A stretch of DNA of 64,000 bases from Paraburkholderia silviterrae (GTDB lineage Bacteria; Pseudomonadota; Gammaproteobacteria; Burkholderiales; Burkholderiaceae): NCBI RefSeq assembly GCF_004353915.1, contig NZ_SMRP01000002.1, positions 84,564 to 148,563 on the forward strand, written 5' to 3'. The notes under the pieces were generated by a model, which worked only from the letters and a program-made list of their open reading frames with translations, was not told the DNA's origin and made no database searches. Below, piece after piece: positions 34,907 to 43,899 of this stretch. The position numbers were made by a program, and so were the translations under genes. Position 1 is the first letter of the stretch. Each line of letters begins with the position of its first letter.

Positions 34907-36439
34907 GTGGTGACAGGCGTGGCGCGGGCGGCGCGCAAGATCAGCGACATCGCGCGGCACTGGGCGCAAGCGGCGCCCGAGGCCACGGCGATACGCGAAG
35001 AGGGCCGCGAGATCGGCTTCGGCCAGCTCTGGCGCAACGTGGAGGCGGCGCAGCGTTTCTTGCGCGCGCAGGGTGTGGGCACGGGCGATCGCGTGATGGT
35101 CGTGGCCGAGAACTGCCCGGCCGTTATCACCTTGCTGTTCGCGCTTTCGGAAATCGGCGCGTGGCCGGCCATCGTCAACGCGCGGCTCTCGGAGCGCGAG
35201 ATCGAGACGATCCGCGCGCATTGCGGGCCGCGTCTCATGCTCTTCACGCATGCGGCCTCTCCCGACGCGCTGCGTCACGGCGTGCGCCAGCGCGCGAAGG
35301 AAATTGCGCCAGAGGGGCTCGGCCCGCTGATGATGGCGGACCCCGACTCGCAAGCCGTGCGCGAGCCAGAAGCGCTCGCTCACGAAGTGGCGCTCCTCAT
35401 CTACACGTCAGGCACGACGGGCCAGCCCAAGGGCGTGATGGCCACGCATCGCGGGCTGCTGCATTTCGCGCACGTCTCTGCCACTTCGCGCGACATGACG
35501 CCCGCCGACTGCGCCTATGCGGTCATGCCGATGTCGCATATCTTCGGCCTCGCCACGCTGCTGCTCGCCACTTTCGAAGCGGGCGCGAGCCTGTATCTGG
35601 CCACGCGCTTCTCGGCCGAGGAGGTGGTGAAGGCGTTGAGCGCTTCGGAAATCTCCATTCTGCAGGGCGTGCCCACGATGTTCACGCGCATCGTCGCGTG
35701 GGCGCGCGAGCATGGCGGCGCGGTGCAGGCGCCGCGCCTGCGCTATCTCTACACGGGTGGCGGCCCGCTCGATCCCACGCTCAAGCAGCAGGTGGAAGCG
35801 CTGTTTGGCATGCCGCTGCATCACGGCTATGGCATGACAGAGTACGCGGGCTCGCTCTTCATCACGCGCATGGACCGGCCGCGCAAGGACACGTCTTCGG
35901 GCGAGATCGTCGAAGGCGCCCAGCTGCGCATCGTGGGCCCCGATGGCCGCGAAGTCGCGCGGGGCGAGGCCGGCGAGCTATGGGTGCGTGGGCCCGGCGT
36001 CATGCATGGCTACTATCGCGAGCCCGCGCTCACGGCCGAAGCGATCGACGCCGACGGGTGGCTCAAGACCGGCGACCTCGGACGGCTCGAGGCCGATGGT
36101 GCGCTCTTCATCGTGGGGCGCTCAAAGGACCTCATCATCCGTTCGGGCTTCAACGTCTACCCAATCGAAGTGGAGTCGGTCATCAACACCTGGGAGGCGG
36201 TGCGCCTCTCAGCCGTGGTGGGCCGCACCGACGCCGAAGGCAACGAAGAAGTCGTGGCCTTCGTGGAGCCCAAAGAGGGCGCGACGCTAGATATCGAGGC
36301 GTTGCAGCGTTATATCGGCGAGCGGCTTTCGCCGTACAAGCGGCCCGTGCAGATCGTGCCCATCGACATGATTCCCACCACCGCGAGCGGCAAGCTGCAA
36401 AAGCAGCCGCTGCGCGAGCTTGCTGCGCGCCGCCGCTAG
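34907..36439 (+). CDS. AMP-forming acyl-CoA ligase
   Basis: About 510 residues, from tandem GTG codons at 34907/34910 behind AGGAGG. ANL-superfamily motifs are complete: P-loop YTSGTTGQPKGVM (from 166), HGYGMTEYAG, GELWVRGPGVMHGYYR, the hinge TGDLGRLEADG and the late GKLQKQPLREL with the catalytic Lys. It activates a carboxylic acid to its CoA thioester through an acyl-AMP. Following the P450 and preceding an acyl-CoA dehydrogenase by ~90 bases, it likely feeds a beta-oxidation-like route. Confidence 0.88.
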   Translation: MVTGVARAARKISDIARHWAQAAPEATAIREEGREIGFGQLWRNVEAAQRFLRAQGVGTGDRVMVVAENCPAVITLLFALSEIGAWPAIVNARLSEREIETIRAHCGPRLMLFTHAASPDALRHGVRQRAKEIAPEGLGPLMMADPDSQAVREPEALAHEVALLIYTSGTTGQPKGVMATHRGLLHFAHVSATSRDMTPADCAYAVMPMSHIFGLATLLLATFEAGASLYLATRFSAEEVVKALSASEISILQGVPTMFTRIVAWAREHGGAVQAPRLRYLYTGGGPLDPTLKQQVEALFGMPLHHGYGMTEYAGSLFITRMDRPRKDTSSGEIVEGAQLRIVGPDGREVARGEAGELWVRGPGVMHGYYREPALTAEAIDADGWLKTGDLGRLEADGALFIVGRSKDLIIRSGFNVYPIEVESVINTWEAVRLSAVVGRTDAEGNEEVVAFVEPKEGATLDIEALQRYIGERLSPYKRPVQIVPIDMIPTTASGKLQKQPLRELAARRR

Positions 36440-36530
36440 CGCGTCGTTTCAATTCGAACCGGCGCGCTTTCGTCCGGGGCTCTGGCCGGTGCAAGGCGCT
36501 GCTGCACTCAACTCATAAGGGATGCCAATA

Positions 36531-37688
36531 ATGATTCGCGACCAGGAAACGATGAACGTGCTGCTCGACAACGTCGCGCGCTTCGTGCGCGAGCGCCTCG
36601 TGCCGAACGAGGAGCGCGTGGCGGATACCGACGAGATTCCCGCCGACATCGTGAGCGACATGAAATCGATGGGCCTGTTCGGCCTCACGATTCCGGAAGC
36701 CTACGGCGGCCTCGACCTGACGATGGAAGAGGAAGTGCTCGTGATGTTCGAGCTCGGCAAGACCTCGCCCGCGTTTCGCTCGATCATCGGCACGACGGTG
36801 GGTATCGGCTCGCAGGGCATCGTGATCGACGGCACCGAGGAGCAAAAGGCCATGTGGCTGCCGAAGCTTGCAACCGGCGAGGTCATCGCGAGCTTCGCGC
36901 TCACGGAGCCGGGCTCGGGCTCCGACGCGGCCTCGCTCAAGACGCGCGCCGAGCGCCACGGCGACCACTACGTCGTGAACGGCACCAAGCGCTTCATCAC
37001 CAATGCGCCGCAGGCGGGCATGTTCACGCTGATGGCGCGTACCAACCCCGACGAGCCGCGCGCGGGCGGCATCACGGCTTTCATCGTCGATGCGAAGACG
37101 CCCGGCATCAGCTTCGGCAAGCGCGACCGCAAGATGGGCCAGAAGGGCGCGCACACCTGTGACGTGATCTTCGAGGACGTCAAGGTGCCGGCCGGGAACA
37201 TTATCGGCGGCAAGGAGGGCGTGGGTTTCAAGACCGCGATGAAAGTGCTCGACAAGGGCCGCATTCATATCGCCGCGATCTGTGTGGCGGTGGCGCAGCG
37301 CATGCTCGACGACGCCTTGCGCTATGCGATGGAGCGCGAGCAATTCGGTCAGCCCATCGGCGAATTCCAGCTCGTGCAGGCTATGCTCGCCGACAGCCAG
37401 GCCGAGCTCTATGCCGCGCGCTGCATGGTGCTCGACGCGGCGCGCCGCCGCGACGAAGGCAAGAACGTGAGCACCGAGGCGGCGTGCGCGAAGCTCTTCG
37501 CCTCGGAGATGTGTGGCCGCGTGGCCGACCGCGCGGTGCAGATTTTCGGCGGCGCGGGCTATATGGCCGACTACGGCATCGAGCGCTTCTATCGCGACGT
37601 GCGCCTGTTCCGCATCTACGAAGGCACGAGCCAGATCCAGCAGATCGTCATTGCGCGCAATATGATGCGCGACGCGCAAGCGCTTTGA
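36531..37688 (+). CDS. acyl-CoA dehydrogenase
   Basis: 385 residues. The ATG at 36531 is chosen because AAGGG lies 9 bases before it; an ATG at 36522 abuts that site. Flavin- and substrate-binding motifs are FALTEPGSGSDAAS, FITNAPQAGMF and GAGYMADYGIERFYRDVR, with catalytic Glu364 in RIYEGTSQIQQ. Introduces a 2,3 double bond in an acyl-CoA and passes electrons to ETF. Converges on the LysR gene, so the P450-ligase-dehydrogenase set ends here. Confidence 0.92.
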   Translation: MIRDQETMNVLLDNVARFVRERLVPNEERVADTDEIPADIVSDMKSMGLFGLTIPEAYGGLDLTMEEEVLVMFELGKTSPAFRSIIGTTVGIGSQGIVIDGTEEQKAMWLPKLATGEVIASFALTEPGSGSDAASLKTRAERHGDHYVVNGTKRFITNAPQAGMFTLMARTNPDEPRAGGITAFIVDAKTPGISFGKRDRKMGQKGAHTCDVIFEDVKVPAGNIIGGKEGVGFKTAMKVLDKGRIHIAAICVAVAQRMLDDALRYAMEREQFGQPIGEFQLVQAMLADSQAELYAARCMVLDAARRRDEGKNVSTEAACAKLFASEMCGRVADRAVQIFGGAGYMADYGIERFYRDVRLFRIYEGTSQIQQIVIARNMMRDAQAL

Positions 37689-37766
37689 TTCGTGAAGGCG
37701 GTGGCGTCGGGTTCACCGCCGCTCTTTCGCAGAATCAGCCCTGAAATAGCGGGATAAAAGCGAAAT

Positions 37767-38669
37767 TCATTCGAGCCGGCCGATGCCGTCGGCCACCAGC
37801 AGATCGACGAGCTTGCGCGCGAACAGCGGCAGCGCCTCGCGCTCGGCCACGCAGATCTGCAACTTGCGCACGGCCCACTCGTTGGTGAACGGCACGATCT
37901 TGAGCGCCATGGTTTGCGCGTGGCGGCGCGCGGTGCCCTCGGGCAGCACGCCAATGCCGATGTTCGCTTCGATCATGCGGCACGCGGCCTCGAAGTTGCT
38001 GACCTGAATACGCCAGCGGATGGTGCGCTGCAAGTTCGATGACGCGCGCTTGAGAAAGGCATAGATTGCGCTGTCGTCGGGCGGGCCCACGAAGTCGTAG
38101 CCGAGCGTCTGGGCGAAGTCGATCTCGCTCGCCTGCGCGAGCGGGTGCGAGAGCGCGGTCGCGAGCACGAGACGGTCGCGCCGGTAGGGCATGACCTCGA
38201 GCCCCTCGGTGCGCACGTCGCCGGCGACGATGCCGATGTCGACGGTGCCGTCCTGCACGGCGCGCACGATGTCGGGGCTCAGCCGCTCGTGGATATCCAC
38301 GTACACATCCGGGTGATTGATGAGGTAGGTGCGCAGCACGGCGGGCAGGAACTCGCTCGTGGCCGTGGTGTTCGCGAACACGCGCACGTGGCCCTTCACA
38401 CCCTGCGAGTACTCCTGCAGGTCGCCCGTCAATTGCTCCAACTGCTTGAGCACACGCCGCGCGTGCGCGAGCAGCGTCTCCCCAGGCGCCGTGAGCGTCA
38501 CCCCCTGGCTCGTGCGCGAGAGCAGCTTCACGCCGACTTGCTCTTCGAGATTCTTGATGCGCGTGCTGGCCGCGGGCAGCGATAGATGCGCGCGTTCCGC
38601 GCCGCGCGTGAGGCTGCTGGCCTCCGCCACGTGCGTGAAGAGCTTCAGGTCGACAAGATCGAAATGCAT
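37767..38669 (-). CDS. LysR family transcriptional regulator
   Basis: 300 residues starting MHFDLVDLKLFTHVAE; longer upstream starts add non-homologous sequence. N-terminal winged helix (1-60, SSLTRGAERAHLSLPAASTRIKNLE) and a type 2 periplasmic-binding-like effector domain. Divergent from the CoA-enzyme operon across 327 bases that include a 16/18-bp dyad, so it is the likely controller of that operon. Confidence 0.88.
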   Translation of the reverse strand: MHFDLVDLKLFTHVAEASSLTRGAERAHLSLPAASTRIKNLEEQVGVKLLSRTSQGVTLTAPGETLLAHARRVLKQLEQLTGDLQEYSQGVKGHVRVFANTTATSEFLPAVLRTYLINHPDVYVDIHERLSPDIVRAVQDGTVDIGIVAGDVRTEGLEVMPYRRDRLVLATALSHPLAQASEIDFAQTLGYDFVGPPDDSAIYAFLKRASSNLQRTIRWRIQVSNFEAACRMIEANIGIGVLPEGTARRHAQTMALKIVPFTNEWAVRKLQICVAEREALPLFARKLVDLLVADGIGRLE

Positions 38670-38727
38670 GGTTTCGCCCAGTAGTGCCTTGGTCCTTTGG
38701 TGACCGGGGGCCGGCGCCGCCGGTGTC

Positions 38728-38745
38728 ATCGTTCGTTCGAACGAT
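38728..38745. promoter_or_regulatory. perfect dyad, candidate LysR operator
   Basis: ATCGTTCG-TT-CGAACGAT is a perfect 8-bp-arm palindrome 59 bases upstream of the LysR start and 252 bases before the divergent SDR gene. A second looser dyad TTGCGC/GCGCAA spans about 38776-38802. The rest of the 38670-38996 gap has no gene. Confidence 0.5.
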
Positions 38746-38996
38746 TCTGCGCAAGCGGCAAGACTATCGCGGATCTTGCGCATTATTGCGTCGCAGCGCA
38801 ACACGCGCCATTAGCGCAATTACGGGTTAATCCTGGACGAATCGGGCATTCGGCATATCCAAATTGTGCCCGCGCGAGCGTTGCGTCAAGCTGCAAGCAC
38901 GACAAACGGCGCCACAAACCACAAGACGGCGCGCGCCGGCACAACAGATTCATTTCAACGGATGCCCGTGCAATGCGGGACGGAGGAGCACGAACG

Positions 38997-39917
38997 ATGA
39001 CGACGCAACGGATGCTGGAAGGCAAGGTGGTGGTGGTGACGGGCTCGGGCGGCGGCATTGGCCGCGACATCGCATTGGCGATGGCGCGCCAGGGCGCCAG
39101 GGTCGTGGTCAACGACGTGGGCGCATCGCTCTCGGGCGAGGGTCACAACGACGGCCCCGCGCAGGCCGTGGTCAACGAGATCGAGGCGTTCGACGGGCAG
39201 GCCACGGCGAACATGGACAGCGTGGCCGACGCCGCGGGCGCCGCGCATATCGTGCAAAACGCGCTCGACGTGTTCGGCCGCGTCGACTGCGTGGTGAACA
39301 ACGCGGGCATTTTGCGCGACCGCTTCTTCCACAAGATGAGCGAGGAGGAGTTCGACGCGGTCGTAAAGGTGCACCTGTACGGCTCTTACTACGTGTCGCG
39401 CGCCGCCGCCGACCACTTCAAGGACCAGCGCAGCGGCGCCTTCGTGCACATGACTTCGACCTCGGGCCTGATCGGCAATCTCGCGCAGGCCAACTACAGC
39501 GCGGCGAAGCTGGGCATCGCGGGGCTTTCGAAGTCCATCGCGCTCGATCTGCAGAAGTTCGGGGTGCGATCGAACTGTGTCGCGCCGTTCGCGTGGAGCC
39601 GCATGATCAACTCGATCAAGATCGATTCGCCGGAGCAGGAAGCACGTGTCGAGAAGATCAAGCAGATGACGCCCGCGAAGATCGCGCCGCTCGCGGTGTT
39701 CCTCGCAAGCGAGCAGGCCGCGGACGTCACGGGGCAGATTTTTGCCGTGCGCAACAACGAGATCTTCCTGATGAGCCAGCCGCGTCCCGTGCGCTCCGTG
39801 CATCGCGGCGAGGGCTGGACGCCTGAGACGATCGCTCAGCACGCCATGCCGGCGCTGCGCGGCTCGTTCCATGAACTCGATGTCTCGGCCGACGTTTTCA
39901 GCTGGGACCCGGTCTGA
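38997..39917 (+). CDS. SDR, 3-hydroxyacyl-CoA dehydrogenase-like
   Basis: 306 residues; GGAGGA precedes the ATG. TGSGGGIG (15-22), NNAG (101-104), YSAAK (Tyr167, Lys171), and the loop NDVGASLSGEGHNDGPAQAVV are typical of the dehydrogenase part of peroxisomal multifunctional enzyme 2 (HSD17B4) relatives. It probably oxidises a (3R)-hydroxyacyl-CoA made by one of the MaoC-type hydratases in the same operon. Its stop overlaps the next start. Confidence 0.88.
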   Translation: MTTQRMLEGKVVVVTGSGGGIGRDIALAMARQGARVVVNDVGASLSGEGHNDGPAQAVVNEIEAFDGQATANMDSVADAAGAAHIVQNALDVFGRVDCVVNNAGILRDRFFHKMSEEEFDAVVKVHLYGSYYVSRAAADHFKDQRSGAFVHMTSTSGLIGNLAQANYSAAKLGIAGLSKSIALDLQKFGVRSNCVAPFAWSRMINSIKIDSPEQEARVEKIKQMTPAKIAPLAVFLASEQAADVTGQIFAVRNNEIFLMSQPRPVRSVHRGEGWTPETIAQHAMPALRGSFHELDVSADVFSWDPV

Positions 39918-40654
39918 TGTCGCGTGCCGCGCGTGTCGTGGAGGCGGACGCGCTCGATTTTGCGCAGTACGTGCGCCCCGGCGACCTCGTCGCGTGGGGG
40001 CAGTGTGGCGCGGAGCCCTGCACGCTCACGGCGCGGCTGATGGCGCAGCGCAAGGCCATCGCCGCGCAGGGCAGCCAGGAAGGGGCCGGCGGGCGCTTTC
40101 GCGTGTTCATTGGCGCGTCGTGGTCCGGGACGCTCGAGCCGGCGCATGCGGACGTCGTGGACTTTCTCGCCTATGGCGCGGCAGGCACGAACCGGAGGCT
40201 CGAGCAGAACGACGCGGCAGCGGCGTGCCTCATCGTCGCCGAAGACCAGCTCGAGAAGCTGGGCGTGACGCCGCTCGGCTATCTCACGGGCTGGGCCGCG
40301 GCGGGCTGCGAGCCCTCGACCATGGGCATCGGCCCCGTGCCTGCCGTGCGCAAGCTCCTGCAGAAGACCGGCCTCACGTTCGACCAGCTCGATCTCGTCG
40401 AGCTGAACGAGGCGTTCGCATGCCAGGTGCTCGCGGTCCTCGAGGGCTGGGGCTGGCACGACCATGCTGACGATCAGCGCCTGAACGTGAACGGCTCGGG
40501 CATCTCGCTTGGCCATCCGATCGGCGCGACCGGCGTGCGCATGCTCACGACGCTGCTCTACGAGCTGCAGCGCCGCAAGGGCCGCTATGGCCTCGAAACG
40601 ATGTGCGTGGGCGGCGGGCAGGGCATCGCCGCCATCTTCGAGCGCGCGGCGTAA
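39917..40654 (+). CDS. chimeric protein: N-terminus of a CoA hydrolase/transferase joined in frame to the C-terminal half of a thiolase
   Basis: 245 residues. Residues 1-~97 (RPGDLVAWGQCGAEPCTL, FRVFIGASWSGTL, FLAYGAAGTNRRLEQ) match the start of acetyl-CoA hydrolase/transferase-type proteins. From ~98 (NDAAAACLIVAEDQLEKLG) onward it is the C-terminal half of a thiolase: NEAFA (164-168), SLGHPIGATG (His200), MCVGGGQG (Cys230). The thiolase N-terminal half with the nucleophilic Cys is missing, as are the remaining ~300-400 residues of the hydrolase. The junction is near 40205. A deletion fused two adjacent operon genes without breaking the frame. Neither parent activity should survive. Confidence 0.8.
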   Translation: MSRAARVVEADALDFAQYVRPGDLVAWGQCGAEPCTLTARLMAQRKAIAAQGSQEGAGGRFRVFIGASWSGTLEPAHADVVDFLAYGAAGTNRRLEQNDAAAACLIVAEDQLEKLGVTPLGYLTGWAAAGCEPSTMGIGPVPAVRKLLQKTGLTFDQLDLVELNEAFACQVLAVLEGWGWHDHADDQRLNVNGSGISLGHPIGATGVRMLTTLLYELQRRKGRYGLETMCVGGGQGIAAIFERAA

Positions 40655-40757
40655 GGCTGGCCGCATCAATGGCGTCGCGCACAAGTGTGCGAGCGCGGCG
40701 CATCGAACACGAGGTCGGCGGCATCGCACCGCTGCCGGCCTCAACCATGGAGGAGAC

Positions 40758-41936
40758 ATGCGCGATCCGCTCGATTCGCTCAATCTGCAACTCGAACGCC
40801 TGCACGCGCATCCGTTCTACGCGGGACGCCTGCCGCGCAGCGTGGCAAGCGCAGCCGAATTTGCCGAACGCGTGCCGCTCATGTCGCGCGCAGAGCTCGT
40901 GGCCGAGATGGGCAAGTCCGGCTACGGCGCGTTCGCGCCGCCTGTGCCGCCCGTGCGCGTGCATCTCACGCCCATGGGCGCGGCGCTCGTGCCCATCCTG
41001 CACAGCGCCGCCGATCTGCGCGCCATTGAAACGGCATGCGGCCAGCATCTCGATGCCTGCGGCATTGGCCCGGGCGACGTCTGCATGGTCACGTTCGGCT
41101 ATCACCTGTTCGTGGCCGGCCTCTTTTACCAGAGCCAGATGGAGGCGCGTGGCGTCGCGTGTATTCCGCATGGCCCCGGCGAAACGGAGCGCGCCGCGCA
41201 GGTTGCGCGCCAGTGTGGCGTGACGGTGCTCGCGGGCAATCCCACGCACGCGCTCAAGCTGATCGAGGCCGGGTGCCCCGTGCCGCGCGTGTTCTTCGCG
41301 GGCGGCGAGCCCTTCAGCGGCAATGAGGCGCTCTATGCGCGCGTGCGGGCCGCCATGCCGGGCACGCTGCTCATCGACAGCTATTCGTTGTCCGAATGTT
41401 TGCCGGTGGCGCGCACGTTCCCGGGCGGCACGGGCGTGCACGTCTTCGACGAGTTGCTCCATGCCGAAGTGATCGACCCCGACACACTCGCGCCGCTGCC
41501 CGATGGCGAGCGCGGCGAACTCGTGCTCACGCATCTGAAGAAGGAGTTGCAGCCGCTCGTGCGCTACCGCACCGGCGACCTCACCGTGCTCGAGCGCACG
41601 GCGAGCGTGCATGGCCGCACGGTGTCGCTGCCGCGTGTGGTGTTCGGGCGCGTCGATTCGATGGTGAAGATCAAGGGCGTGAAGGTGTATCCGTCCGAGA
41701 TCAAGCGTGTATTGCTCGGCGTTGCCGGCGCCACGGGAGCATACCGGCTCGTGGTGGGCGCAAAGGCGCACGGCGGCGACCATCTCACGCTGCTCGTCGA
41801 GGGGGCGCCCACCGACCTGGACGCCATTGCCGAGCGCTTCAAGCGCCAGACACTGATTCACGCGGACGCCATCGAGGTGGTGGCGAAGCTCGAAGGCGCG
41901 GCGCTGGTGCAGGACCAAAGGAGAGAGACAACATGA
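40758..41936 (+). CDS. PaaK-like AMP-ligase family protein lacking the P-loop
   Basis: 392 residues; AGGAG before the ATG. Overall fold matches phenylacetate-CoA ligase relatives: TFGYHLFVAGLFYQ, AGNPTHALKL, FAGGEPFSGNEALY, DSYSLSECLPVA, PLVRYRTGDLT and GRVDSMVKIKGVKVYPSEI are readable. Where PaaK has the ATP-binding SSGTTGKPT after R-I-H, this protein has LTPMGAALV. It may therefore not adenylate acids itself. Its stop overlaps the start of the lipoate-ligase-like gene (ATGA), so the pair is translationally coupled. Confidence 0.82.
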   Translation: MRDPLDSLNLQLERLHAHPFYAGRLPRSVASAAEFAERVPLMSRAELVAEMGKSGYGAFAPPVPPVRVHLTPMGAALVPILHSAADLRAIETACGQHLDACGIGPGDVCMVTFGYHLFVAGLFYQSQMEARGVACIPHGPGETERAAQVARQCGVTVLAGNPTHALKLIEAGCPVPRVFFAGGEPFSGNEALYARVRAAMPGTLLIDSYSLSECLPVARTFPGGTGVHVFDELLHAEVIDPDTLAPLPDGERGELVLTHLKKELQPLVRYRTGDLTVLERTASVHGRTVSLPRVVFGRVDSMVKIKGVKVYPSEIKRVLLGVAGATGAYRLVVGAKAHGGDHLTLLVEGAPTDLDAIAERFKRQTLIHADAIEVVAKLEGAALVQDQRRETT

Positions 41937-43069
41937 ACAACGTAGAAGCAGCTCCGGCGCCATGGCGCTACGTCGTGGGCGACCACAGCTACGCGGATTT
42001 TTCGACTTCGGTTTCGCCCGCCATCGAGCGCGCCGTGGCCGAGGGCCTCGCGCCACCCACCGTACTCCTGAACGTCTTCAACAGCGACAGCATCACCGTG
42101 GGCGTGAACGAAGATCCGAACCAGGTGCTCGACCTGCTGTTCTGCCGCAGCAACAACGTGCTCGCACGGCGGCGCGTGAGCAGCGGCGGGGCGATCTATG
42201 CGGGCAGTGGCTCGGCCTTTCTCGCGCTGTATCTGCCGGTCGACCTGCCCGGCGTGCCGGACACGGCGGCAGCCGCCTTCCCGGCCATTCTCGGGCACGT
42301 GGCCGAGGCGCTGCGCGAGGTGTTCGGGCTCGCGGCGTCGTACCGGCCGCTCAACGATGTGGAGATCGACGGCCGCAAGCTGGTGGCCACCTCGATGAAG
42401 ATCGAGAGCGGCGTGCTCACGTTCCGCATCCTGCTGAACGTGAAGGCGATCGACACGGCGATCGCGGCGCGCGCGATGCCGATGGCGCCGGAAAAGGTGA
42501 AGGACAAGAAGCACAAGGACCTCGGCTCGCGCTACACCTATCTGGAGCAGGAGTTGGGCCGCGCGGTGAGCGCGACGGAGCTGCGCGCGTGGGCTCAGGC
42601 GTGCGTGCGCCGGGCCTTTGGCGACATCGCGCTCGCAGCAGGCGAGCTGGGCGAAGCGGAGCGCGCCTACGCTCTGCAATATACGAGCGAGCTCGTCGAC
42701 GATGCCTGGTTCCACGAGAAGAGCGAAGCAACGCGCTATGGAGCCATCGAGCAAACCGGCGACCGCGTCGTGCGGGGCCGCGAGAAAGCGCCTGCCGGGC
42801 TGATCTGGTTGAGCCTGCTGGTGCGCGGCGGGGTGGTGCAGCGCGCGATCGTGAACGGCGACTGGCATCCGCGCCCGCTGCGCTCGGTGGCCTGGCTCGA
42901 AGACGGCTTCGCGGGACTGGCGGCCACGCGCGAAGCGTGCGGCGCCCATGTCGAAGCGTTCCTCGCCCGCGTGGACGTGGAGTTCGCGGGCGTCGAGCCC
43001 GTACATCTGCTCACGGCGCTCGACAAGGCGCTCGCCGAACTCACGCATGCGCAGGGAGCGGCCGCATGA
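41933..43069 (+). CDS. lipoate-protein ligase A-like protein
   Basis: 378 residues. The N-terminal 240 residues fit the BPL/LplA/LipB fold: NSDSITVGVNEDP, RRRVSSGGAIYAGSG (lipoyl-AMP loop, cf. RR-SGGGAVYHD), NDVEIDGRKLVATSMKI with the conserved Lys, then a C-terminal domain of ~130 residues unlike LplA's. Such proteins transfer lipoate or another acyl group from an acyl-adenylate to a lysine. No lipoyl-domain protein is encoded nearby, so its role in a CoA-catabolic operon is unclear. AAAGGAGAG precedes the start. Confidence 0.8.
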   Translation: MNNVEAAPAPWRYVVGDHSYADFSTSVSPAIERAVAEGLAPPTVLLNVFNSDSITVGVNEDPNQVLDLLFCRSNNVLARRRVSSGGAIYAGSGSAFLALYLPVDLPGVPDTAAAAFPAILGHVAEALREVFGLAASYRPLNDVEIDGRKLVATSMKIESGVLTFRILLNVKAIDTAIAARAMPMAPEKVKDKKHKDLGSRYTYLEQELGRAVSATELRAWAQACVRRAFGDIALAAGELGEAERAYALQYTSELVDDAWFHEKSEATRYGAIEQTGDRVVRGREKAPAGLIWLSLLVRGGVVQRAIVNGDWHPRPLRSVAWLEDGFAGLAATREACGAHVEAFLARVDVEFAGVEPVHLLTALDKALAELTHAQGAAA

Positions 43070-43857
43070 GCGGCTCAACCCTGCTGGTCGATATCGAGGA
43101 TGGCGTCGCCACGCTGTGCTTCAACCGCCCCGAAGCGAAGAACGCGATGAACACGGCCATGCGTGCGGAGCTTCACGACGCGGTCGTGCGCATCCGCGCC
43201 GAGCGCAGCGTGCGCGCCGTGGTGCTGCGCGGCGCGGGCAGCGACTTCTGTTCGGGCGGCGATGTGCGCGGCATGAACGTGACGAGCGCCCAGGCGGGGC
43301 GCGAGCGCATCGACGATCTGCATGGCTGGGTGAGCATGCTGATCGACCTCGACCGCCCCGTGATCGCCGCGGTGGATGGCGTGTGCTACGGCGCGGGCTT
43401 CAGCTTTGCGCTCGCCGCCGACTTCGTGATCGCCAGCACGCGCGCGCGCTTTTGCATGCCGTTCATGAAGGTGGGGCTCGTGCCCGATTGCGGCGCGTTC
43501 TATACGCTGCCCCGCGTGGTGGGCCTCGCGTGTGCGAAGGATCTCGTGTTCACGGCGCGCGAGATTGGCGCAGTGGAGGCGAAGGCGATGGGCGCCGTGC
43601 TCGAAATCGTCGAGCCGGACCAGCTTCACGCGCGCGCGGCCCAGCTCGCGGCGAGCCTTGCTGCCGCGTCGCCGGTTGCGTTCGGCGTGGCCAAGCGCGC
43701 GTTGAATCAGTCGCTAGGCAGCGACTTGCGCACGATGCTGGAAATCGAGGCTGCGGCGCAGGGCATCGCCTTCACGACCGAATACCACCAGGAGGCCGTG
43801 AGGCGCTTTCGCGAGAAGGCGGAGCCGCTCTTCAAGTGGCCCGCGCGCGAAGCGTGA
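43066..43857 (+). CDS. enoyl-CoA hydratase/isomerase family protein
   Basis: 263 residues, start overlapping the previous stop (ATGA). Crotonase fold with oxyanion-hole segments DFCSGGDVRGM (near 60-70) and GVCYGAGFSFALAADF (near 105-120). At the position of the first catalytic Glu, the sequence is FMKVGLVPDCGAFYTLPR; the second Glu of classical hydratases is replaced by Asp-Cys, so isomerase, hydrolase or lyase chemistry is possible. The acyl substrate is unknown. Confidence 0.87.
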   Translation: MSGSTLLVDIEDGVATLCFNRPEAKNAMNTAMRAELHDAVVRIRAERSVRAVVLRGAGSDFCSGGDVRGMNVTSAQAGRERIDDLHGWVSMLIDLDRPVIAAVDGVCYGAGFSFALAADFVIASTRARFCMPFMKVGLVPDCGAFYTLPRVVGLACAKDLVFTAREIGAVEAKAMGAVLEIVEPDQLHARAAQLAASLAAASPVAFGVAKRALNQSLGSDLRTMLEIEAAAQGIAFTTEYHQEAVRRFREKAEPLFKWPAREA

Positions 43858-43899
43858 TGTCAGATTCGGACTCCAGAGTTATTTATCTTCGGCACATCC

